DNA of 20,035 nucleotides, from positions 1 through 20,035 of the IMG/VR virus record IMGVR_UViG_3300030116_001097. One strand, written 5' to 3'. Below the pieces are notes generated by a model. It was not told where the DNA came from and searched no databases. It was given only the letters and a program-made list of their open reading frames with translations. Origin of the DNA: a virus. Positions 6,738-16,113 of this stretch are shown here, piece after piece. The translations under genes and the position numbers were made by a program. Each line of letters begins with the position of its first letter. Position 1 is the first letter of the stretch.

Positions 6738-7435
6738 CTTGGAAAGAAAAAGCGATTGAACATTCTATTAGTTGCTTACCAAAAGAATCGTGTGGTTTAC
6801 TTGCTTTAATAAAAGGAAAAGAAACTTTTTGGCCTTGTAAAAATTTATCTGAGGAACCAGAAGAATATTTTATAATTGACCCTGATGATTGGGCTAGTTG
6901 CGAAGATCAAGGAGAACTAATTGGTATTGTTCACTCACATACTTATGGTTCTGCATTTCCTTCCGATGCGGATAAAGCATCTTGTGAATTTTTAGGTTTA
7001 CCATTTTATATCTATAGTATTGAACAAAAATATTGGCATAGTTTCAAGCCAAGTGGTTATACATCTGGACTTTATGGCAGAAGATGGATTTGGGGCAAGC
7101 ATGATTGTTGGAGTGTAATTGAAGATTGGTATAAAGAAACAAAAAATATAGAAATCAAATATTGGCCTCGTCCTAAAAGTCCAAAAAAGTTTACTTTAAA
7201 TCCAGAATTTGAGTTTGCTTTACCACAGTTAGGTTTTATAGAATTAGAAAATACAATAGATTTACAAGAAGGTGATATTTTGCTTATGGAAGAAAAAAAT
7301 ACACTAAGTCATGTTGCATTGTATTTAGGTAACCAAACAGTTTTAAATCACAACGTAAATCAATTAAGTTGCAGGGAAATATACGATTTAGAATACATAC
7401 AAAAGACAAAAAAGGTTTATCGGTATGCAGCTTAG
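6734..7435 (+). CDS. Tail tip assembly protein, lambda gpK-like (JAMM + NlpC/P60 domains)
   Basis: The 233-residue product has two peptidase-like domains. Residues 1-110 carry the JAMM/MPN+ metal motif: Glu18 in KESCGLL, then HSHTYGSAFPSDAD giving His67, His69, Ser77 and Asp80. Residues 115-233 carry an NlpC/P60 fold with Cys125 in GKHDCWSV, His193 in LSHVALYLGN and a possible third residue at His206. Both active sites look intact. gpK homologues process tail tip components or peptidoglycan during tail assembly and entry. The gene overlaps gpL by 4 bases and gpI by 11, and its length is near lambda gpK. Confidence 0.85.
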   Translation: MTWKEKAIEHSISCLPKESCGLLALIKGKETFWPCKNLSEEPEEYFIIDPDDWASCEDQGELIGIVHSHTYGSAFPSDADKASCEFLGLPFYIYSIEQKYWHSFKPSGYTSGLYGRRWIWGKHDCWSVIEDWYKETKNIEIKYWPRPKSPKKFTLNPEFEFALPQLGFIELENTIDLQEGDILLMEEKNTLSHVALYLGNQTVLNHNVNQLSCREIYDLEYIQKTKKVYRYAA

Positions 7436-8054
7436 AAAACTAACAGTTTATGGAAGGTTAAGGCAATTTTTGGGTCAATCTCATTTTGAAGTTGCTGTAA
7501 ATAATCCTAGACAAGCCTTTGCTTTTTTGATTGCAAATTTTCCAGAAGTAGAAAACCACATGACTAATCAGTTATATAAGGTAAAAATGGGTGATACAGA
7601 AATAACTGAAAATTTACTTAATTTAACAGGTGATGGCGATATAAAAATTATACCTATCGCTATTGGTGCAAAAAAAGTCGGAAAAATTTTAGGTGGTGTA
7701 GCCCTTGTTGGATTATCTGTTGCAACAGGTGGATTTGGTGGTGCAGCTATAGGTACTTTTGGATTAGGTGCGGGGTCTGTTGCCGTTGGTACAATAGCAA
7801 CTTCTATCGGTGCAAGTATGATTATTGGGGGCGTGACAGAAATGATAATGCCAGTTCCAGAAATGCCATCTTTTAACGCAAGTGATATGTTTAACGAAAA
7901 TGACCCTTATGCAAATATGAATTTTGGTTTTTCTGCAATTACTAATAATACAAGAGCCGGCGTACCAGTGCCTATAATTTATGGAGAGGTGTTTACTGGG
8001 TCTATTGTTATTAGTTCTGGAATTGACACTGCACAAATAGAGGGTACCGCATAA
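7425..8054 (+). CDS. Tail tip assembly protein, lambda gpI-like
   Basis: The 209-residue product has an N-terminal ubiquitin-like beta-grasp region (residues 1-76; RKLTVYGRLRQFLG, then GDGDIKIIPI), a Gly/Ala-rich hydrophobic segment (about 88-140) and a C-terminal GVPVPIIYGEVFTGSIVISS (179-198). The order and motifs match the lambda tail I family, an assembly factor for the central tip that is not thought to remain in the virion. It lies between gpK and gpJ homologues and overlaps both. Confidence 0.8.
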   Translation: MQLRKLTVYGRLRQFLGQSHFEVAVNNPRQAFAFLIANFPEVENHMTNQLYKVKMGDTEITENLLNLTGDGDIKIIPIAIGAKKVGKILGGVALVGLSVATGGFGGAAIGTFGLGAGSVAVGTIATSIGASMIIGGVTEMIMPVPEMPSFNASDMFNENDPYANMNFGFSAITNNTRAGVPVPIIYGEVFTGSIVISSGIDTAQIEGTA

Positions 8055-11000
8055 TGTTTGGAACTACTTCAGATGGTCGCAGCGTAGTTCGGGCAATAAT
8101 TGACGCACATCCTCATGTTTTTAAAAATCGCACAGATATACCAAAAGATGCTCTGGCATCTAAACAATTTCAAACGTTAATTGATCTAATATCTGAGGGG
8201 GTTATCTCAGGATTTCCTTCTGCCACTGGTTCTCAAGGGTCTGATGAATATACTACAAGCAGTCTTAAAGACGTTTTTTTAAATGATACGCAAGTTTTAC
8301 AACAAAACGCTGGAACAAGTCCGAGTGATGAAGATTTTAATTATAAAAATATTACTTTTGTCCCTAGATTTGGTACTTCCGATCAGACAGCTATAAAAGG
8401 AATTTCTTCAAGTGAAGCTGAACAAGCAGTAGGTGTTGCTGTCGAAAAAGATACCCCTGTATCACGATCTATTAGCGATTCTAACGTTGACGCTGTAAGA
8501 GTAACTATTGCTTTTCCTCAACTACAAAGATTTGAAACTAATGGTGATATTAATGGTGCGGAAGTTTCCTTATCAATACAAACAATAGAAAATGATGGAA
8601 CTACAAAAACAGTTATTACAGATACAGTAAAAGGAAGAGCAGCGAGTACATATTTTAGAGATTATAAGATAAATCTACCCTCAGGCACTAGCTTTCCTGT
8701 AACAATAAGAGTCAACAGAGTAACAGATGACAGTACGGATTCAAACTTAGTAGATGCTTTTCAATGGTCATCTTTTACAGAAATCATAGAACAAACAAAC
8801 ACTTTTGCAAATTCCGCAGTAGTGGCCTTGCGTTTTGATGCAGAAAGTTTTCCTCGCATACCAACAAGAAAGTATAGGGTAAGAGGAACTTTAATAAAAA
8901 TTCCTCATAATGGAACTGTTAGGTCTGATGGTTCTATTTCATATTCTGGAACTTTCAATGGAAGTTTAAAATCTACAAAAGAATACTCTAATGACCCTGC
9001 TTGGGTTTTATATGATTTATTAACAACATCTAAAGGTTTAGGAGATCATATTGATACAAGTCAATTAGATGTTTTCAGTTTTTATTCTGCTTCAGTTTAT
9101 TGTTCTGAACAAGTTGATGATATGACAGGGACAGGAAATACGGAGGCAAGGTTCTCAACAAACGTAGTTCTTAACTCACAGCGTCAAGCTTATGATCTAA
9201 TAAATTCTTTGTCCTCAGTAATGCGGGTAATGCCGTTTTATACTGCTGGTTCCATTTCGATAACGCAAGATCGACCTACAGACCCTAGTTATATTTATAA
9301 CCTAAGTAATGTGACGGAAGAGGGTTTTACATATTCAAACCCTAGTAAATCAACAAAAGCAACAGTCGTTAATGTTTCATATTTTGATAATGATACACAA
9401 CAAGTAGATTATGAAACTGTAGAAGATACTGCTTTACAGGCTAAATATGGTGTTGTTGTAAAAAATCTTAGAGGGTTTGCAACAACTTCAAGAGGGCAAG
9501 CTGCCAGACTCGGAAAATGGTTTTTGTACACACAATCAAATGAAGCTGAAATATGTACATTTAAAACAAGTATCGAATCAGGGTCTATTGTTAGAGTTGG
9601 AACTGTTATAAACATACAAGACCCATTAAAAGCCGGTGTTAGAAGAGGTGGAAGGGTAAAAAGAGCTACAACAAAAAGAATTACAGTTGATGATGCAAAT
9701 TCAACAGATTTAACCGCATCGAATAGTGCAACATTATCTGTAGTTTTGCCAGATGGAACGATAGAAACAAAATCTATTGCAACTGCTGGCATCACCTCTG
9801 GCACTTATACACAATCAGGCGGCACTACTATTTCAATAAATTTAAACAACCATGACTTTAATGTTGGTGATGTAGTAACTTTAAACTTCACTTCAGGGGG
9901 TACGGCATCACCCGATGGCCTTTACACTATTGCAACTGAAGATGGTGATGACAATTTTACTGTTACTTCAACTGTTTCTGATTCAGCTAGTGGCAATGTG
10001 AATGTAACGCTTGCTGGGAGTGAATCTGGTACATACAGCCAAAGCTCAACAACCATAACAGTTACGTTGAATAATCATGGCTTGAATGTTGGAGAAAGTG
10101 TTGATTTAAATTTCACAAGCGGCGGCACATCATCTGCTAATGGCAAATATACAGTTGTTTCAGAAGATGGTGATGATACATTTACTGTTACATCTGCCAG
10201 TTCTGATTCTGCTAGTGGAAATGTAATCGTAACAATAGGAAGTGGCGGTAATGTTGTCACTGTCACTGAAGCTTTTTCACAAACACCAAATGTAAACACT
10301 GTATGGGTTATAGAAAATTCAAGTTTATCTTTGCAAACTTTTAAAATTTTTTCTGTTAAAGAAGTAAACCTTACTGAATATGAAATACAAGCTGTTGCTC
10401 ATAATCCTTCAAAATACAGCTTTGTTGAAGATGGTTCGACATTAGCAACAAAAACAATTACAACACTTACTCAAATCAAACCCCCGCCTAGTAATTTACA
10501 GGCAACTGAGCAAATTGTTGTTATTAACAACAGAGCCGTTTCAAAATTATTTATTCAATGGCAAGCGATTCAGGGTGTTACAGAATACCAAATTCAATAT
10601 AGATTTAATGAAGAAAATTTTATTACACAAAGAATAGAAAGATCAGATTTTACGATTTTTGAAACAGACATTGGTACTTATGAAATTAGGGTTTTTAGTT
10701 ATAATGCACTTGGTCAGCCAAGTAGACAACCATCTACTGTCACAGTTAATACAGTAGGAAAAACAGCTTTACCAGCAGATGTACAAAATTTAGTATTAGA
10801 ACCTGTTAACGATCAGTTTGTAAGACTTAGATTTACGCAATCTACAGATGTGGACGTACTTCATGGTGGCAACGTAGTAGTTAGACATTCAAATCTTACA
10901 GATGGCACCGGAACCTTTACAAATTCTGTTGATTTAATCCCTGCTTTGGCTGGAAATGTCAGTGAAACGCTTATACCAGCTATTGACGGGGAAGTAATTC

Positions 11001-12103
11001 TTAAATTCCGTGATGACGGCGGACGTCTAAGTGCCGGTGAAACTTCTGTTATCATTAGCTCCCCAGATGCTTTTCCTAAACTTACAGTTTTAAATGACAG
11101 AGAAGATACTGACAGTCCGCCTTTTACTGGTACAAAAAACTCTACATTTTTTGATGCAACTTTAAACGGATTAACTTTAGCTTCGGATACTTTAATTGAT
11201 AGCGTTACAAGTTTAATAGATACAATTCCATCTATTGATTTTCTTGGAGATATTGCTTCGAGTGGCTCTTATGAATTTGCAAATATTCTTGATTTAGGAA
11301 GCACAATGGATTTGAGGTTAAGCAGACATTTTGTGACAGAATCTTTTTATGCAAATGATTTGATAGATTCAAGAACTGCTTTGATCGACCTATGGACAGA
11401 TATAGATGCTCAAACCGCTTTTGATACCAATGCAAAAATATTAGTTTCTACTACGACAAGCGACCCGACTGCCACAACATCAGCGACGTATTCACAATCT
11501 GCATTAACAATAACTATCACTAAATCTAATCATGGCTTTTCTGTTGGGTCATTAATTGATATTACTTTTACAACAGGTTCAACAGCTTCCGCTAATGGAG
11601 TATATACAATCGTAACGGCTGCTGATGATACCTTCACTGTAACCTCTTCATCATCTGACACAGCAAGCGGTAATTGTACTTTAGGAGCTGAATTTAGTGC
11701 ATTTAATACATTTGCAAACGGCACTCATAGAGGTAGAGCGTTTAAATTTAAAGCGGAACTTTCAAGCTCTGACCCTGCACAAACTATATTAATAAAAGAA
11801 TTAGGATATACAGCAACACTTGAAAGAAGAGTTGAGACTGTAAATTCTGTCATTGCGTCTGGTACTTCAACAAAAGCAGTGTCATTTTTACACCCGTTTT
11901 TCACGGGGGCTGCTAATACTTCTGTATCTGCTGGTTCTGCTTTACCTACTATTGGAATTGTTATTGAAAATGCACAATCTGGCGATTTCTTTTCCTTGTC
12001 ATCTATTAGTTCAACAGGCTTTTCAATAGATATTAAAAATGGTTCTAGTTTTGTTAATAGGAATTTTAAATATACTGCTGTTGGTTTTGGTCGGCAGTCT
12101 TAA
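8054..12103 (+). CDS. Central tail tip / host specificity protein, lambda gpJ-like
   Basis: This 1349-residue protein forms the hub and tip of the tail and contacts the host receptor. A GAGGG site at 8040-8044 and a TAATG overlap define the start. The N-terminal region has LIDLISEGVISGF (42-54), and residues 310-360 carry DPAWVLYDLLTTSKGLGDHI and SFYSASVYCSEQVDD, the family signature. An FnIII-like domain lies at about 811-905 (PSNLQATEQ to SRQPSTVTVNT). Three copies of a 70-residue beta domain are inserted at 582-657, 658-729 and 1143-1211, each within a loop of a more conserved region. The C-terminal 130 residues (THRGRAFKFKAEL, RRVETVNSVI) resemble the end of other marine phage J proteins. 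Lambda gpJ is 1132 residues, so the inserts account for most of the extra length. Confidence 0.88.
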   Translation: MFGTTSDGRSVVRAIIDAHPHVFKNRTDIPKDALASKQFQTLIDLISEGVISGFPSATGSQGSDEYTTSSLKDVFLNDTQVLQQNAGTSPSDEDFNYKNITFVPRFGTSDQTAIKGISSSEAEQAVGVAVEKDTPVSRSISDSNVDAVRVTIAFPQLQRFETNGDINGAEVSLSIQTIENDGTTKTVITDTVKGRAASTYFRDYKINLPSGTSFPVTIRVNRVTDDSTDSNLVDAFQWSSFTEIIEQTNTFANSAVVALRFDAESFPRIPTRKYRVRGTLIKIPHNGTVRSDGSISYSGTFNGSLKSTKEYSNDPAWVLYDLLTTSKGLGDHIDTSQLDVFSFYSASVYCSEQVDDMTGTGNTEARFSTNVVLNSQRQAYDLINSLSSVMRVMPFYTAGSISITQDRPTDPSYIYNLSNVTEEGFTYSNPSKSTKATVVNVSYFDNDTQQVDYETVEDTALQAKYGVVVKNLRGFATTSRGQAARLGKWFLYTQSNEAEICTFKTSIESGSIVRVGTVINIQDPLKAGVRRGGRVKRATTKRITVDDANSTDLTASNSATLSVVLPDGTIETKSIATAGITSGTYTQSGGTTISINLNNHDFNVGDVVTLNFTSGGTASPDGLYTIATEDGDDNFTVTSTVSDSASGNVNVTLAGSESGTYSQSSTTITVTLNNHGLNVGESVDLNFTSGGTSSANGKYTVVSEDGDDTFTVTSASSDSASGNVIVTIGSGGNVVTVTEAFSQTPNVNTVWVIENSSLSLQTFKIFSVKEVNLTEYEIQAVAHNPSKYSFVEDGSTLATKTITTLTQIKPPPSNLQATEQIVVINNRAVSKLFIQWQAIQGVTEYQIQYRFNEENFITQRIERSDFTIFETDIGTYEIRVFSYNALGQPSRQPSTVTVNTVGKTALPADVQNLVLEPVNDQFVRLRFTQSTDVDVLHGGNVVVRHSNLTDGTGTFTNSVDLIPALAGNVSETLIPAIDGEVILKFRDDGGRLSAGETSVIISSPDAFPKLTVLNDREDTDSPPFTGTKNSTFFDATLNGLTLASDTLIDSVTSLIDTIPSIDFLGDIASSGSYEFANILDLGSTMDLRLSRHFVTESFYANDLIDSRTALIDLWTDIDAQTAFDTNAKILVSTTTSDPTATTSATYSQSALTITITKSNHGFSVGSLIDITFTTGSTASANGVYTIVTAADDTFTVTSSSSDTASGNCTLGAEFSAFNTFANGTHRGRAFKFKAELSSSDPAQTILIKELGYTATLERRVETVNSVIASGTSTKAVSFLHPFFTGAANTSVSAGSALPTIGIVIENAQSGDFFSLSSISSTGFSIDIKNGSSFVNRNFKYTAVGFGRQS
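9797..10024 (+). repeat. Mobile beta-domain copy B (gpJ, tandem first unit)
   Basis: It encodes gpJ residues 582-657, beginning SGTYTQSGG with the core LNNHDFNVGDVVTLNFTSGG. It is inserted in a loop between GTIETKSIATAG and NVVTVTEAFS, which would otherwise be adjacent strands. It is tandem with copy C and shares an identical EDGDD-FTVTS core. Confidence 0.75.
10025..10240 (+). repeat. Mobile beta-domain copy C (gpJ, tandem second unit)
   Basis: It encodes gpJ residues 658-729, beginning SGTYSQSSTT with LNNHGLNVGESVDLNFTSGG and SDSASGNVIVT. It is the closest relative of copy B, with stretches still shared at DNA level (a GAAGATGGTGATGA run), consistent with local tandem duplication. Confidence 0.75.
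11480..11686 (+). repeat. Mobile beta-domain copy D (gpJ, C-terminal region)
   Basis: It encodes gpJ residues 1143-1211, beginning SATYSQSALT with KSNHGFSVGSLIDITFTTGS and DTASGNC. It interrupts the region between ILVSTTTSDPTATT and EFSAFNTFANGTHRGRAF, which in related tail tip proteins (from memory) is continuous. Confidence 0.7.
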
Positions 12104-12136
12104 ATTGTGATAACCTTAAATAAAAATATGTAGGCA

Positions 12137-13564
12137 ATGGCAACTCACGACTATGTACTAGATAATGCCACAGGCGCGAATTTCCGTTCAGACCTTAATA
12201 ATGCGTTAGCTGCGATTGTAAGTAATAATTCATCATCATCTGAACCTTCTACAAAATACGCTTACCAATGGTGGGCGGACACTAATGACGGCGTTTTAAA
12301 AATAAGAAATAGCTCAAACGATGGGTGGGTTACTTTATTACAACTTGACGGAACTTTAACCCTTGAAGACGGGTCAAATTCCGCTCCCGCACTAGGATTT
12401 CGTGACGATTTAAACACTGGGATTTTTTCAAGTGCAGCCGATACTTTAGATATTACTTGCGGAGGAACTACAAGAGGAAGTTTTAGTTCTTCTGGTTTGA
12501 CAGTTACAGGAAATGTAACGGCAACAACCTTTGTAGGTAATATTGATGCTGTTGACGGAGACTTTGACGGAACTCTCGAAGCTGATGCGATTACTGTGGC
12601 AGGGGTGGCATTAGCAACTGTTATTGCTGGAACGACAGTTACGACAGCGACAAATGCAAATCATGTTTCTGTTGCTGATAATGAATCAACTAACGAAAAT
12701 AACTTAATTCCATTTATTGAAGATGCCTCTGCTACTGGAAATGTTGGACTAGAATCTGATGGTGACTTTACTTATAACCCAAGCACAGGAACAGTTACAG
12801 CTACAGTTTTTGTTGGTAATTTAACAGGAAATGTTACAGGAAATGCCTCTGGTACTGCGGCAACAGTTACAGGTGCGGCTCAAACTAACATAACTTCTCT
12901 TGGAACTCTTACAGGTTTGACCCTTAGTGGAGATATGACTTTTACAGGAGATAGTGCAAATATAGTTTTTGATAAATCAAGTAATGAGTTGCTTTTTGCT
13001 GATGATGCTAAAGCTGCTTTCGGAAACAATGGTGACATGGTCATTAGACATGACGGCAATAATTCTATTATTGAAGATACTGGCACAGGTGATTTATTAA
13101 TAAGGGGTTCTGATGATATTAAAATTCAAAAGGGTGATGGAAGCGAAGATTTTATACATTGCAATGATGATGCTTCAGTTCTTATTTTCCATGATGGAAA
13201 TGAAAAATTACGGACAGCTTCGGGAGGATTAAAAATTACTGGGGGTGTAGAAGCTAATATCACAGCCCTTTCTGATGGAGCAACAATAACAATAGATATG
13301 GCAACAGCTAGTCATCATTCAGTAACGCTAGGAGGAAATAGAACCTTTGCCGCACCTTCTAATCAGGTTGTAGGTCAAGCTGGTTCAATATTTATAACTC
13401 AAGATGGCACAGGGTCAAGGACAGCTTCATTCAACAGTGCTTTTAAATTTGTAGGCGGTACAGCACCGACTTTATCTACAGCCGCAGCCGCAGTAGATCG
13501 AATAGACTATGTGATTTTATCTAGTAACGTAATCCATTGTGCAGTTTCTTTGGACGTTAAATAA
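12137..13564 (+). CDS. Tail fibre protein with repetitive beta-helical shaft
   Basis: The 475-residue protein begins MATHDYVLDNATGANFRSDL and has YAYQWWADTNDGVLKIRNSS (about 41-62), an N-terminal domain found on many marine phage fibres for attachment to the tail tip. The middle has low-complexity beta repeats such as VFVGNLTGNVTGNASGTAATV. Residues 285-370 carry AKAAFGNNGDMVIRHDGNNS and FIHCNDDASVLIFHDGNEKL, a repeat pair typical of cyanophage fibres. The C-terminal 110 residues are a possible receptor or trimer-tip domain. I see no intramolecular chaperone peptidase motif. The gene follows gpJ after a 33-base gap. Confidence 0.75.
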   Translation: MATHDYVLDNATGANFRSDLNNALAAIVSNNSSSSEPSTKYAYQWWADTNDGVLKIRNSSNDGWVTLLQLDGTLTLEDGSNSAPALGFRDDLNTGIFSSAADTLDITCGGTTRGSFSSSGLTVTGNVTATTFVGNIDAVDGDFDGTLEADAITVAGVALATVIAGTTVTTATNANHVSVADNESTNENNLIPFIEDASATGNVGLESDGDFTYNPSTGTVTATVFVGNLTGNVTGNASGTAATVTGAAQTNITSLGTLTGLTLSGDMTFTGDSANIVFDKSSNELLFADDAKAAFGNNGDMVIRHDGNNSIIEDTGTGDLLIRGSDDIKIQKGDGSEDFIHCNDDASVLIFHDGNEKLRTASGGLKITGGVEANITALSDGATITIDMATASHHSVTLGGNRTFAAPSNQVVGQAGSIFITQDGTGSRTASFNSAFKFVGGTAPTLSTAAAAVDRIDYVILSSNVIHCAVSLDVK

Positions 13565-16104
13565 TGCCATTTTTTGACCCAATAAGAATAGGTGCTTCAG
13601 GCGTTTCTGATACTGCTTTTACTGTAGATCGCAGTTTAAGGTTTGATGATGGCAGTAGCACTAAGTTAACAAGAACTTTTGGTACAAATACCAGTAATAC
13701 AACAAAAACTGTTTCTGTTTGGGTAAAAAGATCGCATCTTGGTTCATTTCAATCAATATTTGCCACAACATCTTCAGGATTTATTGAAAGCAGATTACAA
13801 TTTACAAATACTGATGAATTGCAATATACAGACAGAGACTCTGGAAGTGGTTCTACAGATATACAAAAAATAACTACTCAAAAATTTAGAGACCCAAGTG
13901 CTTGGTTTCATATAGTATTAGCAATCGATACCACAGATAGCACAGCAGATGATAGGGTTAAAATATATGTCAATGGAACAAGGGTAACAGATTTTTCAAG
14001 TTCGACAAATCCATCACAGAATTATTCTGTTTCATTCTTTAGAAGTAGTGTAGATAATTTTATAGGAGCAAATAATACAACTGATTTTTTTGATGGGTAT
14101 TTAGCAGAAATTAATTTTTGTGATGGACAATTTCTTGACCAGTCATCTTTTGCAGAAACAGACGCAACGACAGGGCAATGGATTCCTAAAGATACATCAG
14201 GATTAACTTTTGGAACGAATGGCTTTAATTTAAAGTTTGCGGACAATTCAGGTACAAGTGCAACCACTTTAGGCAAAGATTCATCTGGTAACAGCAATAA
14301 CTTTACATTATCAAATTTCGGAACCGGTGATGCTGTAAAAGATAGCCCAACAAATAATTTTTGTACTTTAAGTTCAATTACTGACGCTGGCGCTCTTTTT
14401 GGTAGCAGTACTTTAAGCGAAGCTGGCTTAAGATATACAGGTGGTAGTAGCAATCGCAGTATTGCTGGAACTTTTGGCATCAGACATGATGACACCACTG
14501 GATATTACTTTGAGTGCAGAATAATTTCAGGTAATACGGCAAACAGAAATTTTGTTGGTATTGGATATGCTTCAACCGATTGGCAAACTACAGACGCTAG
14601 AGGTGCAAATAATGACTCTTGGGTTTTGCGTAATGGTGATGGCGTATTTATACACAATTCTAGTGTTGATGGAGAGACTACAGGTGCCGGTGGATTAAGT
14701 GTTGGTGACATCATACAGATTGCAGTGAAAGCAAATAAAATTTGGGTTGGAGTAAATAATACATATTTATTTTCAGGAAATCCGGCAGGGGATTCAACGC
14801 CAAAATTTAGTGATATTGCCGAAACTTGGCTGCCAGTAATGGACTTAATGACTAGCAACGTTAACCAGTTTAATTTTGGCCAAGACTCAAGTTTTAGTAA
14901 TTCTGTTACCGCACAAGGCAACACAGATGGTAACGGGCATGGAGATTTCTACTACGCACCGCCAACTGGATTTTTTGCTTTATGTTCAGCAAATTTACCT
15001 GACCCATCAATATTACTACCAAATGTTTATTTTGATGTTTTGACTTGGACAGGTAATAGTACAAACAATAGAGCTATTACTGGATTACAATTTCAGCCTG
15101 ATTTTGTTTGGATAAAGAAAAGAACCTCTTCCGCTGCTCAACATTCTCTTGTAGATTCTATTAGAGGAACTTCAGACAATTCAACTGGAAATGGTAATGT
15201 AGGCGATTTAGATTCTACTTCTAGTCGAGCGCCGGCTGCTCAATCTGCCGGTGGGTTTGAGTCATTTGATTCAAATGGCTTTACTTTAGGAAAAGGGTCT
15301 AATGACGCAAATGCGGATTCAGCTTACCAACTTAATAATGCCAGTGGTCAAACTTATGTCGCATGGAACTGGTTTGCCGGTGGTTCTACCGCAACAAATT
15401 CAAATGGTACAATTAGTTCACAAGTCAGAGCCAGTGCCATATCTGGGTTTTCATTGGCCTTTTATACAGGCAACGGCTCTGCCGGAGCTACAGTAGGGCA
15501 TGGATTAGGAGTAGCCCCAGACGCAGTTTTGGTAAAAAGAATTAATGCTTCTGATGATTGGAGAATGAATATCGGGCCGGTCTTGCCTAGTGGCAATGCG
15601 GGTCATTCTTTAAAATTAAATTCAACCGGAGGTATAAATGATGCGAATAATCTATTTAACAGTACTGACCCGACATCAACAGTTTTTACAATAGGAGACA
15701 ATGCAGATGTTAATGGTAATACCAGTACATATTTAGCTTATTGTTTTAGTTCAGTTACAAATTTTAGCAAGGTTGGAACTTTCGAGGGTAATTCAAACGC
15801 TAATGGTGTTGTCGTGAATTTAGGGTTTAAACCAGCATGGCTTTTGTTAAAACATATAGATGGTGAATCAGGTGCTTATTGGCTTATGTTAGACAGCACT
15901 AGAAGAACATTTAACCCAAATGGCCCTTCTTCTAGTTTGTACGCTAATACAAATGAAACAGAAAATACTTTTGGAAATGGTACAGGAATAGATTTTTTAT
16001 CAAGTGGTTTTAAAATAAGAGATAGTCTAAGTTATGTAAATACAAATACTATATTTTATATAGCATTTGCAGAGTCACCTTTCAAAAATTCAAGGGCAGT
16101 GTAA
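13564..16104 (+). CDS. Large lectin-like tail adhesin (LamG, SPRY-like and DUF7483-type modules)
   Basis: The 846-residue protein overlaps the fibre stop (TAATG). Residues 25-210 resemble a concanavalin/LamG fold (SLRFDDGSSTKLTRTF, SVWVKRS, WFHIVLAID, KIYVNGTRV, FDGYLAEINFCDGQ). Residues 300-450 resemble a SPRY-like beta sandwich (GYYFECRII, NFVGIGYAS, GDIIQIAVKANKIWVGVNN). Residues 489-846 contain three divergent units, each with an FxPDxVxxK-type start (near 511, 650 and 754) and a YxAxxF-type end (YVAWNWF, YLAYCF, FYIAFAE), similar to what I recall as DUF7483 in marine phage tail proteins. The role is most likely binding to host surface glycans or proteins. No catalytic residues are evident. 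Confidence 0.75.
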   Translation: MPFFDPIRIGASGVSDTAFTVDRSLRFDDGSSTKLTRTFGTNTSNTTKTVSVWVKRSHLGSFQSIFATTSSGFIESRLQFTNTDELQYTDRDSGSGSTDIQKITTQKFRDPSAWFHIVLAIDTTDSTADDRVKIYVNGTRVTDFSSSTNPSQNYSVSFFRSSVDNFIGANNTTDFFDGYLAEINFCDGQFLDQSSFAETDATTGQWIPKDTSGLTFGTNGFNLKFADNSGTSATTLGKDSSGNSNNFTLSNFGTGDAVKDSPTNNFCTLSSITDAGALFGSSTLSEAGLRYTGGSSNRSIAGTFGIRHDDTTGYYFECRIISGNTANRNFVGIGYASTDWQTTDARGANNDSWVLRNGDGVFIHNSSVDGETTGAGGLSVGDIIQIAVKANKIWVGVNNTYLFSGNPAGDSTPKFSDIAETWLPVMDLMTSNVNQFNFGQDSSFSNSVTAQGNTDGNGHGDFYYAPPTGFFALCSANLPDPSILLPNVYFDVLTWTGNSTNNRAITGLQFQPDFVWIKKRTSSAAQHSLVDSIRGTSDNSTGNGNVGDLDSTSSRAPAAQSAGGFESFDSNGFTLGKGSNDANADSAYQLNNASGQTYVAWNWFAGGSTATNSNGTISSQVRASAISGFSLAFYTGNGSAGATVGHGLGVAPDAVLVKRINASDDWRMNIGPVLPSGNAGHSLKLNSTGGINDANNLFNSTDPTSTVFTIGDNADVNGNTSTYLAYCFSSVTNFSKVGTFEGNSNANGVVVNLGFKPAWLLLKHIDGESGAYWLMLDSTRRTFNPNGPSSSLYANTNETENTFGNGTGIDFLSSGFKIRDSLSYVNTNTIFYIAFAESPFKNSRAV

Positions 16105-16113
16105 TATGTAATT

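Noticed and set aside
9409-9804. Long minus-strand open frame within the gpJ homologue (and similar ones at 3946, 4402, 14022 and 14505)
   Set aside because: These are mirror frames of strongly coding plus-strand genes, without ribosome binding sites or recognisable domains.
12104-12136. Possible promoter in the gap between the gpJ homologue and the tail fibre gene (CTTAAATA)
   Set aside because: A single weak AT-rich match with no second element; readthrough from upstream is enough to explain expression.
12780-12930. Repetitive GNLTGNVTGN-type DNA as a CRISPR or satellite repeat
   Set aside because: The units are short, coding, imperfect and in frame; they are ordinary tail fibre beta repeats.
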